64,000 nt of DNA from UBA1444 sp964601085 (lineage in GTDB: Bacteria; Bacillota; Negativicutes; UBA1444). Position numbers and translations under genes: made by a program. Below the pieces are notes generated by a model. The model worked only from the letters and a program-made list of their open reading frames with translations, did not search any database and was not told the DNA's origin. The DNA is taken from the NCBI GenBank assembly GCA_964601085.1, contig CAZRLN010000007.1:17203-81202 (forward strand), read 5' to 3'. Below are positions 1 through 8,361 of the stretch, in pieces. Each line of letters starts with the position of its first letter. Within the stretch, counting starts at the first letter, position 1.

Positions 1-795
1 CATATCTCCATGTTGCAGGATGCGGCGACTGCCAAAGAACGGATTGAGAGCGAACTTCGCATTGCGCAAAGCATCCAGATGGAATTGGTGCCAAAAACAT
101 TCCCGCCATTCCCGGATCGAAACGATTTTGAATTGCATGCGATGATGACGCCGGCTCGTGAAGTGGGCGGGGATTTTTACGATTTTATGATGCCTGACGA
201 AGAACATTTGTGGGTAGTCATCGGTGACGTCTCGGGCAAAGGAATTGCCGCCGCTCTTTTTATGGCGGTTACTCGAACCTTTCTACGGGCTTTTGTTCAG
301 GAAGAAAAATCTCCTGGCAAGGTGTTGGCCCGAGTAAACAATGAATTGGCGCGCAACAATGACGCGAACATGTTTGTGACACTGTTTTGCGGCGTTGTTC
401 ATCTGCCGACAGGAAATTTCCGATGGGCAAATGGGGGGCACAATCTGCCGTTTCTGACAGAAGCGGCAGGCGAACCTGAATTTTTGCCAAGGACCAAGGG
501 GACCTTGGTCGGCGCGCTGGAGGATATGCGTTTTGACGAAGCGGAATTAACACTGGATCCAGGGGATATGCTTTACCTTTATACTGACGGCGTAAATGAA
601 GCGATGGATGAAAATGATCAGTTGTTTGGTAATGCAAGAACCAGAGAGGTATTGCTCAAATTCCGATTAAGCGATTGCATCAGTCTGGTGAGTGGAATGA
701 CGGATGAACTGGCGAAATTCACACAGGATGCCGAGCAGTCAGACGATATCACGATGCTGGCGCTGCGTTATTTCGGCCCCAATAGCGGAATTTGA
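1..795 (+). CDS. SpoIIE/RsbU-type PP2C serine phosphatase, 5' end cut off by the window
   Basis: This is the C-terminal part of a PPM-family protein serine/threonine phosphatase of the kind that reverses anti-sigma or anti-anti-sigma phosphorylation. The frame is open to base 1 and a Met codon at 10 has no ribosome site, so an N-terminal sensor part (HAMP, GAF or response receiver) is probably missing. A short charged helix (ERIESELRIAQSIQ) leads into the phosphatase fold. Metal-binding motifs are visible as EVGGDFYDF, GDVSGKGIAAALFM, TDGVNEAMDENDQLFG and the final QSDDITMLALRY. It lies 118 bases before the fabH pair on the same strand, so it may sense a signal that controls that cluster, but this is inference. 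Family assignment is secure; its partner is unknown. Confidence 0.85.
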   Translation, partial: HISMLQDAATAKERIESELRIAQSIQMELVPKTFPPFPDRNDFELHAMMTPAREVGGDFYDFMMPDEEHLWVVIGDVSGKGIAAALFMAVTRTFLRAFVQEEKSPGKVLARVNNELARNNDANMFVTLFCGVVHLPTGNFRWANGGHNLPFLTEAAGEPEFLPRTKGTLVGALEDMRFDEAELTLDPGDMLYLYTDGVNEAMDENDQLFGNARTREVLLKFRLSDCISLVSGMTDELAKFTQDAEQSDDITMLALRYFGPNSGI

Positions 796-913
796 ATATA
801 TAAAAATCGCGAAACAGTGTCGGGCTTTTTTGAAAAAATTTACAGGAAATAGAGTGAGACGTTCAGAAGTCATCGGTGCGATGTTGTTGCTTTTTTTGGT
901 GAAGGAGAGAAAA

Positions 914-1909
914 ATGGCAAAAAAAAAGAATAATGCCGGGATTATCGGAATTGGGGTTTGTCTGCCGGAAAAAGTGCTGACTAACGCTGACCTGACTCAA
1001 ATAGTAGATACTACTGATGAATGGATTCGGGAACGAACCGGAATCCAAGAACGACGAATAGCAGAAGAGTCGCAGGCAGCTTCTGACCTGGGTGTGATCG
1101 CGGCGCAGCGAGCGCTGGCACAGGCCGGGGTTTCTGCGAATGAAGTAGAGCTGATCATCGTTGCTACGGCCACTGCCGATATGCAGTTCCCGTCGACTGC
1201 CTGCCTTATCCAGGAACGTTTGGGCGTCGAAAATATTCCGGCCTTCGATGTAACGGCTGGCTGCACCGGGTTTATCTATGCGTTGACGATTGGAAATCAA
1301 TTTATTGCCAACGGGTTTTACCGGACCGTATTGGTCATTGGAGCGGAAGTTCTGTCGAAAGTAACCAATTGGACGGACCGGGAAACCTGCATACTGTTGG
1401 CGGATGGCGCGGGTGCGGCGGTATTGCGGCCGGCTGCGCCGGGATGTGGAATCTTGTCGATGAAGCTTGGCGCGGATGGCGCCGGAGGCAAGGATCTGCT
1501 GTTGCCGGCGGGCGGTTCACGGATGCCGGTAACGCCGGGGTTGATCGAAGCCAACCAGAATAAACTTCATATGAATGGATCGGAAGTATTCAAATTCGCC
1601 ATGAAGATGCTGCCGGAAGTTACCGAACAGGCGCTGGCACTTGCTGATTTGCGTAAAGAGGATATCGACCTGATTGTCCCGCACCAGGCCAATCTCCGAA
1701 TCATTGAGGCGGCGGCCCGACGGTTTGATTTGTCGATGGAAAAGTTTATGGTGAATTTGGATCGCTACGGGAATACTTCTTCGGCTTCCATTCCGATTGC
1801 AATGCACGAAGCTCTGGAGAACGGCCGGATAAAATCGGGCGATGTGGTGGTATTAACCGGATTTGGCGCAGGCTTGACCTGGGGCTCGATTGTGATGCGG
1901 TGGATTTGA
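914..1909 (+). CDS. fabH: 3-oxoacyl-ACP synthase III (FabH-like), first of a tandem pair
   Basis: This 331-residue protein is a KAS III condensing enzyme, which joins an acyl-CoA starter to malonyl-ACP. The catalytic triad is complete: Cys117 in VTAGCTGF, His257 in VPHQANLR and Asn287 in RYGNTSSA. The ATG at 914 follows GAAGGAGAG at the right distance; the frame is open further upstream to 704, but that stretch lacks a ribosome site and overlaps the phosphatase gene. A second, similar fabH starts 36 bases downstream, then an acyl carrier protein, so the pair probably serves a dedicated product rather than, or in addition to, housekeeping fatty acid synthesis. No other fab gene is in the window. 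Confidence 0.9.
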   Translation: MAKKKNNAGIIGIGVCLPEKVLTNADLTQIVDTTDEWIRERTGIQERRIAEESQAASDLGVIAAQRALAQAGVSANEVELIIVATATADMQFPSTACLIQERLGVENIPAFDVTAGCTGFIYALTIGNQFIANGFYRTVLVIGAEVLSKVTNWTDRETCILLADGAGAAVLRPAAPGCGILSMKLGADGAGGKDLLLPAGGSRMPVTPGLIEANQNKLHMNGSEVFKFAMKMLPEVTEQALALADLRKEDIDLIVPHQANLRIIEAAARRFDLSMEKFMVNLDRYGNTSSASIPIAMHEALENGRIKSGDVVVLTGFGAGLTWGSIVMRWI

Positions 1910-1945
1910 TTCCATTGTCGTGGAGAGAGTGGGGAGAGAATTAAT

Positions 1946-2935
1946 ATGTCTGATATTAGCGCCGGGATCATAGGCGTTGGGATGTATGCGCCGGAAAAAG
2001 TACTGACCAACGCGGAACTGGCCGGGATGCTCAATGTCACAGAAGAATGGATCGAATCCATGTCGGGGATCAGGGAACGCCATATTGCCGCACCTTCGCA
2101 GGCAGCCTCCGATCTGGGCGCTATTGCCGCACAGCGGGCGTTGGCCCGGGCGGGAGTGTCTCCGGACGAAGTGGACCTGATCATCGTTTCCACCTCAACC
2201 CCGGATATGCAGTTCCCTTCGACGGCCTGTATCATTCAGGAGCGGTTGGGCATCAAAAACGTTCCGGCCTTTGACCTGACCGCAGTTTGTTCGGGGTTTG
2301 TGTATGCACTGACAGTCGGCGCCCAGTTTATTGCCAATGAGTTTTACCGGACGGTTTTGGTGATTGGAACCGAGGCGGTGTCCCGGGTAATTAATTGGTC
2401 GGACAAGGATACCTGCATGCTTATTGGGGATGGAGCCGGTGCAGTGGTATTGCGTCAGGCGCCTTCCGGCTATGGCGTATTGTCGGCGAAGCTCGGCGCG
2501 GATGGCTCTGGGGCTAGCTTTATGATGGTTCCGGCAGGCGGGTCGCGGAAGCCGGCGACGGCGGAAGTGATAGAGAAGAAAATGAATAAGATACAGATGA
2601 ATGGACAGGAAGTATTCAAATTTGCGATGAAAAAGCTGCCGGAAGTCACCGAACAAGCACTGAAGCTGGCAAATTTGTACACGGAGGATCTGAAACTGAT
2701 CATCCCGCACCAGGCAAACCGTCGGATTATTGAAGCCGCCGCCCGGCGCATGGACTTACCGATGGAAAAATTTATGGTCAATGTCGAGCGCTATGGCAAC
2801 ACATCTTCGGCCACGATCCCGATTGCGCTGCATGAGGCGTTGGAGACCGGCCGGATAGAAGCGGGCGACTTGATAGCACTGACCGGTTTTGGCGGCGGAC
2901 TGACGTGGGGCTCGCTGATAATGCGCTGGCTGTAG
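1946..2935 (+). CDS. fabH: 3-oxoacyl-ACP synthase III (FabH-like), second of a tandem pair
   Basis: This 329-residue KAS III homologue is closely similar to the gene just before it across its whole length, indicating a tandem duplication. All three catalytic residues are kept: Cys115 in LTAVCSGF, His255 in IPHQANRR and Asn285 in RYGNTSSA. The residue before the active Cys differs (Val for Gly) and the surrounding pocket residues also diverge, which may mean a different starter acyl group. GGAGAGAGTGGGGAGAG precedes the ATG. It is followed after 74 bases by an acyl carrier protein gene. Both copies appear active, so the pair could form hetero- or homodimers or act in sequence; this cannot be decided from sequence alone. 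Confidence 0.9.
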   Translation: MSDISAGIIGVGMYAPEKVLTNAELAGMLNVTEEWIESMSGIRERHIAAPSQAASDLGAIAAQRALARAGVSPDEVDLIIVSTSTPDMQFPSTACIIQERLGIKNVPAFDLTAVCSGFVYALTVGAQFIANEFYRTVLVIGTEAVSRVINWSDKDTCMLIGDGAGAVVLRQAPSGYGVLSAKLGADGSGASFMMVPAGGSRKPATAEVIEKKMNKIQMNGQEVFKFAMKKLPEVTEQALKLANLYTEDLKLIIPHQANRRIIEAAARRMDLPMEKFMVNVERYGNTSSATIPIALHEALETGRIEAGDLIALTGFGGGLTWGSLIMRWL

Positions 2936-3009
2936 AGGCGCGATAGGGAATTGGTTGCTTCAACCATTGGGTTGTGGGAATAAAAACAAAAAAGAAAGGA
3001 AGAATGCAA

Positions 3010-3252
3010 ATGACTACACTGGAAAAAGTCCGCGCCGTTATCCTGAAACTGAAAAAGAAAAACATCACCGAGGCCGATCTGAAACCGGAGGCGGGGATGG
3101 TGGAGGATCTCAAACTGGATTCGATCGATATGGCGGAACTGCTGGTATTGACGGAAGAAGCCTTTGGTCTCAAAATCTCTGACGATGAAGTGAAAAAGAT
3201 GACTACGATTGCTGCTGCGGTAGCATTTCTGGACGAGCGACTGGCGAAATAG
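3010..3252 (+). CDS. Acyl carrier protein
   Basis: This 80-residue acidic protein has the phosphopantetheine attachment site in the motif KLDSIDMAEL (Ser38) and the four-helix length expected of an acyl carrier protein. The start was set at the ATG at 3010 because AAAGGA ends nine bases before it; an in-frame ATG at 3004 is only three bases from that site. Its sequence (LKKKNITEADLKPEAGM before the motif) is not that of a typical housekeeping AcpP, which supports a specialised carrier serving the two adjacent FabH enzymes. It lies between fabH2 and a GNAT-like gene on the same strand. Confidence 0.85.
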   Translation: MTTLEKVRAVILKLKKKNITEADLKPEAGMVEDLKLDSIDMAELLVLTEEAFGLKISDDEVKKMTTIAAAVAFLDERLAK

Positions 3253-3280
3253 CCATAACCGTTAACAGGGGGGAGACTTG

Positions 3281-4324
3281 ATGCAGGAAAAGTATCGGAT
3301 CGTAGCCGTCGAAGAAGGAAATGCCCATTTGGTGGGTACGGTTTTTCGCGCATTGTACGGCGATGATTTTCCAGTCAGGGATGTTTATCAACCGGCAGTT
3401 CTCTGGCGGGAAATTTTTGCCGGGCGACTGACGGCGGCTTTGGCAATTGATGCGGCGGCTCGGCCGGTCGGCTATATTTCCTTTTTCAAGTCCACCCCCA
3501 ATCATTCTCTTTGGGAAGCAGGCAATATGTTGGTGGTTCCGGAATACGCCCAATCCGGCGTTGCCGGATTGCTGACGGAGTATTATTTTAACCCGGCGCT
3601 TTGTCGACTGGCCGGCAGTGACGGGATTTTCAGCGAGGCGGTCTGTTGCCATTACTATACCCAAGTCGGCGCGATCAAGGCCGGTTTGGTCGATTGTGCA
3701 TTGGCTCTTGACCAGTTGGATGGTACGAGTTTTAAAGATGGAAAAAGTAACAAGGCAGGAATGTCGCGGGTGTCCTGCGTGCTGAATTTCATGGAGTTGT
3801 CCGATCCGGTGGCGCCGGAGTATTTGCCTGACAGGTACGATGAGTGGCTGCGACGACTGGCAGCGCCCCTGAGGCCCCGGACATTTCAAGCGTCAACGGC
3901 GTCCTTGCCGGCAGAGGGCGATACTGTCCGGGAGGATAAGTATTATGACTTCGCCAAAACCTGGAAAGTGGCGGTGCGTTCGATCGGCGCCGATTGGGCG
4001 GCGGTGGTGGAGAACCTGCTGACTGAGGCCGACAGGCGTAAGATTGTCAGCTTGCAGATAGTGCTGAATACAGCATGCCCGTCTATCGGTGAAGCAACTG
4101 AACTGTTGCGACACAAAGGTTTTTTCTTTGGTGGACTGGCGCCGCGCTGGTTTGGGACGGACGGAGTATTATTGCAAAAGTTGGTGGGCGACGAACCGGA
4201 TTACGAAGAGACGAAGCTTTATTCGCAAACGGCCAAAGATTTGATGGCATTTGTCCGGGCTGACCGGGAAGCGGTTCTGACCGAGGATCCGCAAAAAATC
4301 GGCGGCGACTCCAACTACGGATAA
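3281..4324 (+). CDS. GNAT-like N-acyltransferase, specialised
   Basis: This 347-residue protein has an N-terminal half resembling the GNAT acyltransferase fold: a beta strand (RPVGYISFF), then GNMLVVPEYAQSGVAGLLTEY, which matches the acyl-CoA-binding turn and helix pattern. The C-terminal half (from about residue 190) also has alternating strands and helices and may be a second, degenerate GNAT domain. The ATG at 3281 is preceded by AGGGGGGAG; a TTG just before it is less likely. Placed directly after the KAS III pair and the carrier protein, it is a good candidate for the enzyme that transfers the finished acyl group to an amine acceptor. The acceptor is unknown, and the fold call is by eye. 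Confidence 0.55.
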   Translation: MQEKYRIVAVEEGNAHLVGTVFRALYGDDFPVRDVYQPAVLWREIFAGRLTAALAIDAAARPVGYISFFKSTPNHSLWEAGNMLVVPEYAQSGVAGLLTEYYFNPALCRLAGSDGIFSEAVCCHYYTQVGAIKAGLVDCALALDQLDGTSFKDGKSNKAGMSRVSCVLNFMELSDPVAPEYLPDRYDEWLRRLAAPLRPRTFQASTASLPAEGDTVREDKYYDFAKTWKVAVRSIGADWAAVVENLLTEADRRKIVSLQIVLNTACPSIGEATELLRHKGFFFGGLAPRWFGTDGVLLQKLVGDEPDYEETKLYSQTAKDLMAFVRADREAVLTEDPQKIGGDSNYG

Positions 4325-4351
4325 TCAGCTTAAGCGGGGAGGATGACGGAC

Positions 4352-5971
4352 ATGCTCGCTTGCCGAAAGCTTGCGACGGCTATTTTTGCCCTCATCGTCG
4401 CCGGGTTGATTTGGCTGCCGACGCCGAAGGCAATGGCGGAGACGCTGGCGGACATCGATGCCGAGATTCAGGGAAATCGATCAATCCAGACTCACCGGAG
4501 CGGCCTGGATGCCTATAATATCTATGATGGGGTGACCAACAGCCGTCTGGACCGAAAATGGACGATTCTTAATGCCGCAGGTGTTAGCTCTTATTTTTTA
4601 ACAGCGGATTATATAAATTTTTACTCATTTACCAGCACCGCCGGGGTTACGGACACCAAGCTGGATATTGTAACGACTGCGGCAACGCAGCGGTTATATC
4701 GTCGGGGGGCTGGCGCAACGTCGGAAATCCGCCGGGGCTATTTCGGCGCCTGGTGGGGCGACCAATATCGGGGAATCCAGGCGTCGCGAGATGAACAGGC
4801 GATTTTAGCGGCCTGGGGCAGCGATTTGCAGCGCATTTACGTGATTGATGTGCCGGCGGGCTATACGCTGGTGGGCGGAATTGCTTCACCGATGGAGAAA
4901 GACGAGGAATATCGCGCCGGCGGGGCCTATCAATATTATTACAGCGGCAATTTGGCCACGATGCGCGGCTGGCTGGTTTACGCCCTGTATGCGCCGGATT
5001 ATCTAAAAAGCTATGCCGGCGCGGTGACGAGCGCCCAGAGAGCTGGACGGGACATCGCTCTCGATTTGTCCCGCCACTTGAACCAGACCCGATATTCCGC
5101 CCGCCTGATGGACCGGCAGGAGCAAAATGGTTCGGCAGGGTCGTTTTGGCTGAGTGGTTTTGGTGGGAATCTGGACGCTGCGGAAAGCGACGGCGGGTCC
5201 GTTCATTCCCGGACCGCGGGAGGCAGCCTGGGTTGGCAGCGGATGACCGGCGGCAATGCTCCGGGAACCAACCTGAAATCGTATTTTGGCGCTATGTTGG
5301 GACAAAGCCAAAATAATCAAAAATACGGAATCAGCGAGTACGGCAGCGGCAACGTCGAAAACAAAACAACAACAACGGTCGGTGGAATTTATGGTTTAGT
5401 TGTGAATCGACCGGAAAGTTCCCGCGCGTGGTATGGCCAGTGGTCCTTGCTGCACGGCGGAGTCAACTTTCACAACGTCGTGCCGGGCGAAATCGCCGGC
5501 GCCGGTCTGACCCAGAATTATAACGGCACGGTCACCCTGCTCACGTTCGAAAACGGAGTTGTGTTCCGACAGACAAAGGGCTGGCAGTTGGAACCGCAAC
5601 TTCAGCTTTCTTACACTCACGTTCATCAAGGCGATTTCCGGGACAATCTGGGCGCGCTTGTATCCTTGCGGCGAGGGAACTCCTTGTGGGGGCGCCTGGG
5701 GCTGGAAGCAAGACGAACCATGGGAAAGACGCCGGACCAAACGTCCTGCTATTGGGCGCGAGCCAGTTATAGCCGGGAATTTTTGGCCCGGAATGAAGTT
5801 GACATTGCGGGCGACTTGGCGCGGAGTGAACCAAGACAAGACGCTTTCTCCGTCGCTCTCGGCACGAACCTGCGACTCGGCCGGAATTTCAGCCTGCAGG
5901 CCGAGGCGGTGCAGCTGTTTGGGAGTGAAAAAGGGATTCAGGCCAACCTGGCCGTGAACTTTGCCTGGTAA
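4352..5971 (+). CDS. Autotransporter-type outer membrane beta-barrel protein
   Basis: This 539-residue protein starts with a signal peptide (hydrophobic core IFALIVAGLIWLP, cleavage probably after AMA). It has a short N-terminal passenger-like region to about residue 250 and then a long run of alternating amphipathic strands ending in LAVNFAW. A terminal aromatic residue after such strands is the usual outer-membrane insertion signal, so this belongs in the outer membrane. ATG 4352 was preferred because GGGGAGG ends nine bases before it, whereas the ATG at 4343 abuts that site. It is the last gene before a terminator and a new promoter, and may be co-transcribed with the fabH cluster. The passenger part matches nothing I recognise. 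Confidence 0.7.
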   Translation: MLACRKLATAIFALIVAGLIWLPTPKAMAETLADIDAEIQGNRSIQTHRSGLDAYNIYDGVTNSRLDRKWTILNAAGVSSYFLTADYINFYSFTSTAGVTDTKLDIVTTAATQRLYRRGAGATSEIRRGYFGAWWGDQYRGIQASRDEQAILAAWGSDLQRIYVIDVPAGYTLVGGIASPMEKDEEYRAGGAYQYYYSGNLATMRGWLVYALYAPDYLKSYAGAVTSAQRAGRDIALDLSRHLNQTRYSARLMDRQEQNGSAGSFWLSGFGGNLDAAESDGGSVHSRTAGGSLGWQRMTGGNAPGTNLKSYFGAMLGQSQNNQKYGISEYGSGNVENKTTTTVGGIYGLVVNRPESSRAWYGQWSLLHGGVNFHNVVPGEIAGAGLTQNYNGTVTLLTFENGVVFRQTKGWQLEPQLQLSYTHVHQGDFRDNLGALVSLRRGNSLWGRLGLEARRTMGKTPDQTSCYWARASYSREFLARNEVDIAGDLARSEPRQDAFSVALGTNLRLGRNFSLQAEAVQLFGSEKGIQANLAVNFAW

Positions 5972-6019
5972 AAAGCGAGCGCCTGTGCGGACGCACAATT
6001 AGTTCTGACTTATTCACCA

Positions 6020-6048
6020 TTGTATTCGTAAAATGGGGATGCTATAAT
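6020..6048 (+). promoter_or_regulatory. Sigma-70-type promoter of the Urt/Liv operon
   Basis: TTGTAT and TATAAT are separated by exactly 17 bases. The predicted transcript begins just downstream, so the terminator at 6088-6119 lies inside the leader of the next operon rather than only ending the previous one. Confidence 0.7.
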
Positions 6049-6080
6049 CTAGAAAAATCAACAGGGGCCTGTAAGGCAGA

Positions 6081-6119
6081 AGCGATGAGGCTTTGCTCGA
6101 TGGAGCAGAGCCTTTTTTG
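6081..6119 (+). promoter_or_regulatory. Leader hairpin overlapping an intrinsic terminator (variant module)
   Basis: AGC and GCT (6081-6083, 6090-6092) can pair around the six-base loop GATGAG. The 3' strand overlaps a terminator whose arms are AGGCTTTGCTC and GAGCAGAGCCT with a four-base loop, followed by six T. The two hairpins exclude each other. The loop has G rather than A at position 1, so this is a weaker member of the family seen elsewhere in the window. The terminator itself is convincing and lies between the promoter and the first gene. Confidence 0.6.
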
Positions 6120-6155
6120 TTTTGTTGCTGGGCAATCATGTAAGGAGGAAGAGAA

Positions 6156-7352
6156 ATGAAACTGCGCAAGAAATGGTTGATTTCCCTTATGGCGATCGGG
6201 TTGGCGATGTCCCTGCTGGTTGGGTGCGGCAAGTCAGACAAGGCTCCGGCTAAAGCGGGCGCTGACGCGGCATCGGACGGAATCAAAATCGGGGTGCTGT
6301 ATTCGACCACCGGGCCCTTTTCCATTTCGGAAAAACCGATGCTTAACGCCGCGAAACTGGCGATTGATGAGATTAATGCCGCCGGCGGGATTAAAGGCAA
6401 GAAGCTGATTCCCGTGTATGAAGATTATGCTTCGGATCCGGCGAAAGCTACGGAAAAAATCAAAAAACTCATTTTGCAGGACAAGGTTGTGGCGACGGTC
6501 GGCACCAATTCGTCCGCAACGCGGTTGGCGGTCATCCCGGACGTGGAACGCAATAAATCCGTACTGATTTACAATACGTATTATGAAGGGGAAAAACCTT
6601 CACCGAACGTGATCTATACCAACTCGGTTCCGAGCCAGCAGAGCGCGGATTTTATTCCCTGGATCGTAAAAAATCTGGGCAAGAAGGTTTTCTTTGTCGG
6701 ATCGGATTATGTATTCGGCGTGACCAGCGTCAAGAAGGCCAAAGCCATGTTGGAGAAGGCGGGCGGCCAGATTGTCGGCGAAGAATTTGTCCCGCTGGGT
6801 CACACGGAATTTTCCTCGCTGATCAACAAAATCAAGCAGGCCAAACCGGACGTGGTCTTCTCTGCGGTGGCCGGCGACAGTGTCGTGCCGTTCTACAAGC
6901 AGTACCAACAGTACGGAATTTTGTCCAAAGATATCCCGATCTGTTCCATAGCGACGCATGAAGCAACCATCAAAGGAATCGGCGCCGCCGCAGCCGCTGG
7001 TCATTACAGTTCTTTCGATTATTTCCAGGTGATCGATTCGCCGGAAAGCAAAAAGTTTGTGAGCGCCTATAACAGCAAGTTCCAAGATAATACCACCGTT
7101 ACCAATCTGGCCGAAGGCGCGTACCATGGAGTTTATCTCTTGGCAAAGGCCCTGGAAAAAACCACTGCCTATGACGGCCCCACTTTGATCAAAGCGTTCA
7201 AGGGGTTGGAAATCAATTCGCCGCAAGGAAAAATCAAAGTGGATGAAACCAACAACCATACCTGGCTCCAGTCTTTCATCGGCAAAGTGAAGCCGGACGG
7301 AACTTTTGAGATCGTTTACGGTTCGAAGCAGTTGGTAAAACCGGAATTATAA
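6156..7352 (+). CDS. livJ: ABC transporter substrate-binding lipoprotein, LivJ/UrtA-like
   Basis: This 398-residue protein is an exported lipoprotein (lipobox LLVGC, Cys at about residue 24) of the Leu/Ile/Val-binding protein superfamily. The core resembles the urea and short-chain-amide binding branch (UrtA/FmdD) more than LivJ proper: GSDYVFGV, PLGHTEFSSLINKIKQAKPD, the AGDSVVPFYKQY segment and the closing NNHTWLQSFIGKVKPDG are typical of it. It opens an operon with two permeases, two ATPases and an amidase, which supports an amide, urea or ureide ligand. GTAAGGAGGAAGAG precedes the ATG. Its leader carries a terminator, and another terminator separates it from the permease genes, which would give an excess of binding protein. 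Confidence 0.8.
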   Translation: MKLRKKWLISLMAIGLAMSLLVGCGKSDKAPAKAGADAASDGIKIGVLYSTTGPFSISEKPMLNAAKLAIDEINAAGGIKGKKLIPVYEDYASDPAKATEKIKKLILQDKVVATVGTNSSATRLAVIPDVERNKSVLIYNTYYEGEKPSPNVIYTNSVPSQQSADFIPWIVKNLGKKVFFVGSDYVFGVTSVKKAKAMLEKAGGQIVGEEFVPLGHTEFSSLINKIKQAKPDVVFSAVAGDSVVPFYKQYQQYGILSKDIPICSIATHEATIKGIGAAAAAGHYSSFDYFQVIDSPESKKFVSAYNSKFQDNTTVTNLAEGAYHGVYLLAKALEKTTAYDGPTLIKAFKGLEINSPQGKIKVDETNNHTWLQSFIGKVKPDGTFEIVYGSKQLVKPEL

Positions 7353-7400
7353 AAGAAAGAGCCGTTCGGTTCGCAAAAGAAAACATTCAACAGGGAACGC

Positions 7401-7456
7401 CACAATGAAGTGCGCCTGCCAATGCCGGAAACGCGGCTTGGGCAGGCGCGTTTTTT
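7401..7456 (+). promoter_or_regulatory. AATGAA-loop hairpin overlapping an intrinsic terminator, between binding protein and permease genes
   Basis: CAC (7401-7403) and GTG (7410-7412) flank the loop AATGAA. The last base of the hairpin is the first base of a terminator with perfect nine-base arms GCGCCTGCC (7412-7420) and GGCAGGCGC (7441-7449), followed by GTTTTTT. The same loop next to a terminator occurs at 18.0, 40.4 and 52.6 kb and, with one extra loop base, at 55.8 kb. The terminator is certain by structure; the regulatory reading is inference from this recurrence. Confidence 0.65.
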
Positions 7457-7495
7457 CATCCGGAACTTTAAGGGGAAAGAAAGGAGCGCTGGCGA

Positions 7496-8356
7496 ATGGA
7501 ACTTTTCATTTCACAGGGAATCAACGGACTCAGCGTTTCGGCCATGTTGTTTATCACGGCCTTGGGATTGGTGATCATTTTCGGATTGATGGATGTGGTC
7601 AACATGGCCCACGGCGAGTTTATAATGATCGGGGCGTATGTGACGTATTTTGTGACGACCGTTTTCCAATTGCCGTTTTTTCTGGCGATGCTGCTGGCGT
7701 TTTTGACGACAGCGTTATTCGGCGCTTTGATTGAAACGACGATCATTAAGCATTTATACGGAAAAGTGGCGGAAACCATGCTGGCGACCTTTGCCATTTC
7801 CATTATCCTGCAACAAACAGTGCGGATGGTTTTTGGCCCGGAAGACAAATTTGTCGGATTGCCGCTGGAAGGACATTTTTCGCTGCAGGGTATTGTAGTG
7901 CCCTACTATAACCTGTTTTTGATCGTTGTGGCGTTGGGAATCCTGGCGGCAACTCTGGCGCTCTTCTTTAAAACCTCGTTTGGCATGCAATTGCGGGCGG
8001 TGACCAGAAATCGCAGCATGTCACAATGCCTGGGCATCAATACGGCTCGCATCGACACACTGACATTCGCCTGCGGGGCCGGACTGGCCGGCTTGGCGGG
8101 CGCCTTGATCGCTCCGGTAAAGAGTGTGATGCCGCTGATGGGTGCGTATTATCTTGTGGATGGCTTGCTGACGGTTGTTCTGGGCGGCGTGACTTCCATT
8201 GTCGGCACCGCGGCCAGTTCCACGGTGATCAGCGAATCGGTCACGCTGATGGCGGGCTATATGAGTGAGATCACGGCCAAAGTATTGGTGTTTTTGATCA
8301 TTATCGCGTTAATCCGATTTAAGCCGGAAGGCTTGTTCACAACGGAAAAGAGGTGA
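7496..8356 (+). CDS. livH: Branched-chain-type ABC permease, LivH/UrtB-like
   Basis: This 286-residue integral membrane protein has about eight hydrophobic segments and belongs to the LivH family. The N-terminal stretch LVIIFGLMDVVNMAHGEFIM and the late LVDGLLTVVLGGVTSIVGT segment are characteristic of UrtB-type permeases. AAGAAAGGAGCG precedes the ATG. It forms the inner-membrane channel together with the next gene and follows the binding-protein gene after a 143-base spacer that contains a terminator. Its stop codon overlaps the ribosome site of the following gene, so the two permeases are translationally linked. Confidence 0.88.
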   Translation: MELFISQGINGLSVSAMLFITALGLVIIFGLMDVVNMAHGEFIMIGAYVTYFVTTVFQLPFFLAMLLAFLTTALFGALIETTIIKHLYGKVAETMLATFAISIILQQTVRMVFGPEDKFVGLPLEGHFSLQGIVVPYYNLFLIVVALGILAATLALFFKTSFGMQLRAVTRNRSMSQCLGINTARIDTLTFACGAGLAGLAGALIAPVKSVMPLMGAYYLVDGLLTVVLGGVTSIVGTAASSTVISESVTLMAGYMSEITAKVLVFLIIIALIRFKPEGLFTTEKR

Positions 8357-8361
8357 GCGAC

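Noticed and set aside
704..913. Longer N-terminus for the first FabH
   Set aside because: The extension overlaps the phosphatase gene, has no ribosome site and is unlike any KAS III N-terminus; the ATG at 914 is preceded by a good site.
6061..6119. T-box or amino acid riboswitch in the Urt/Liv leader
   Set aside because: The leader is only about 100 bases, with no GGUGGNACC-like T-box sequence or known aptamer core.
7405..7734. A 109-residue frame overlapping the start of the permease gene
   Set aside because: It runs through a terminator and then in another frame of livH; no ribosome site or family resemblance.
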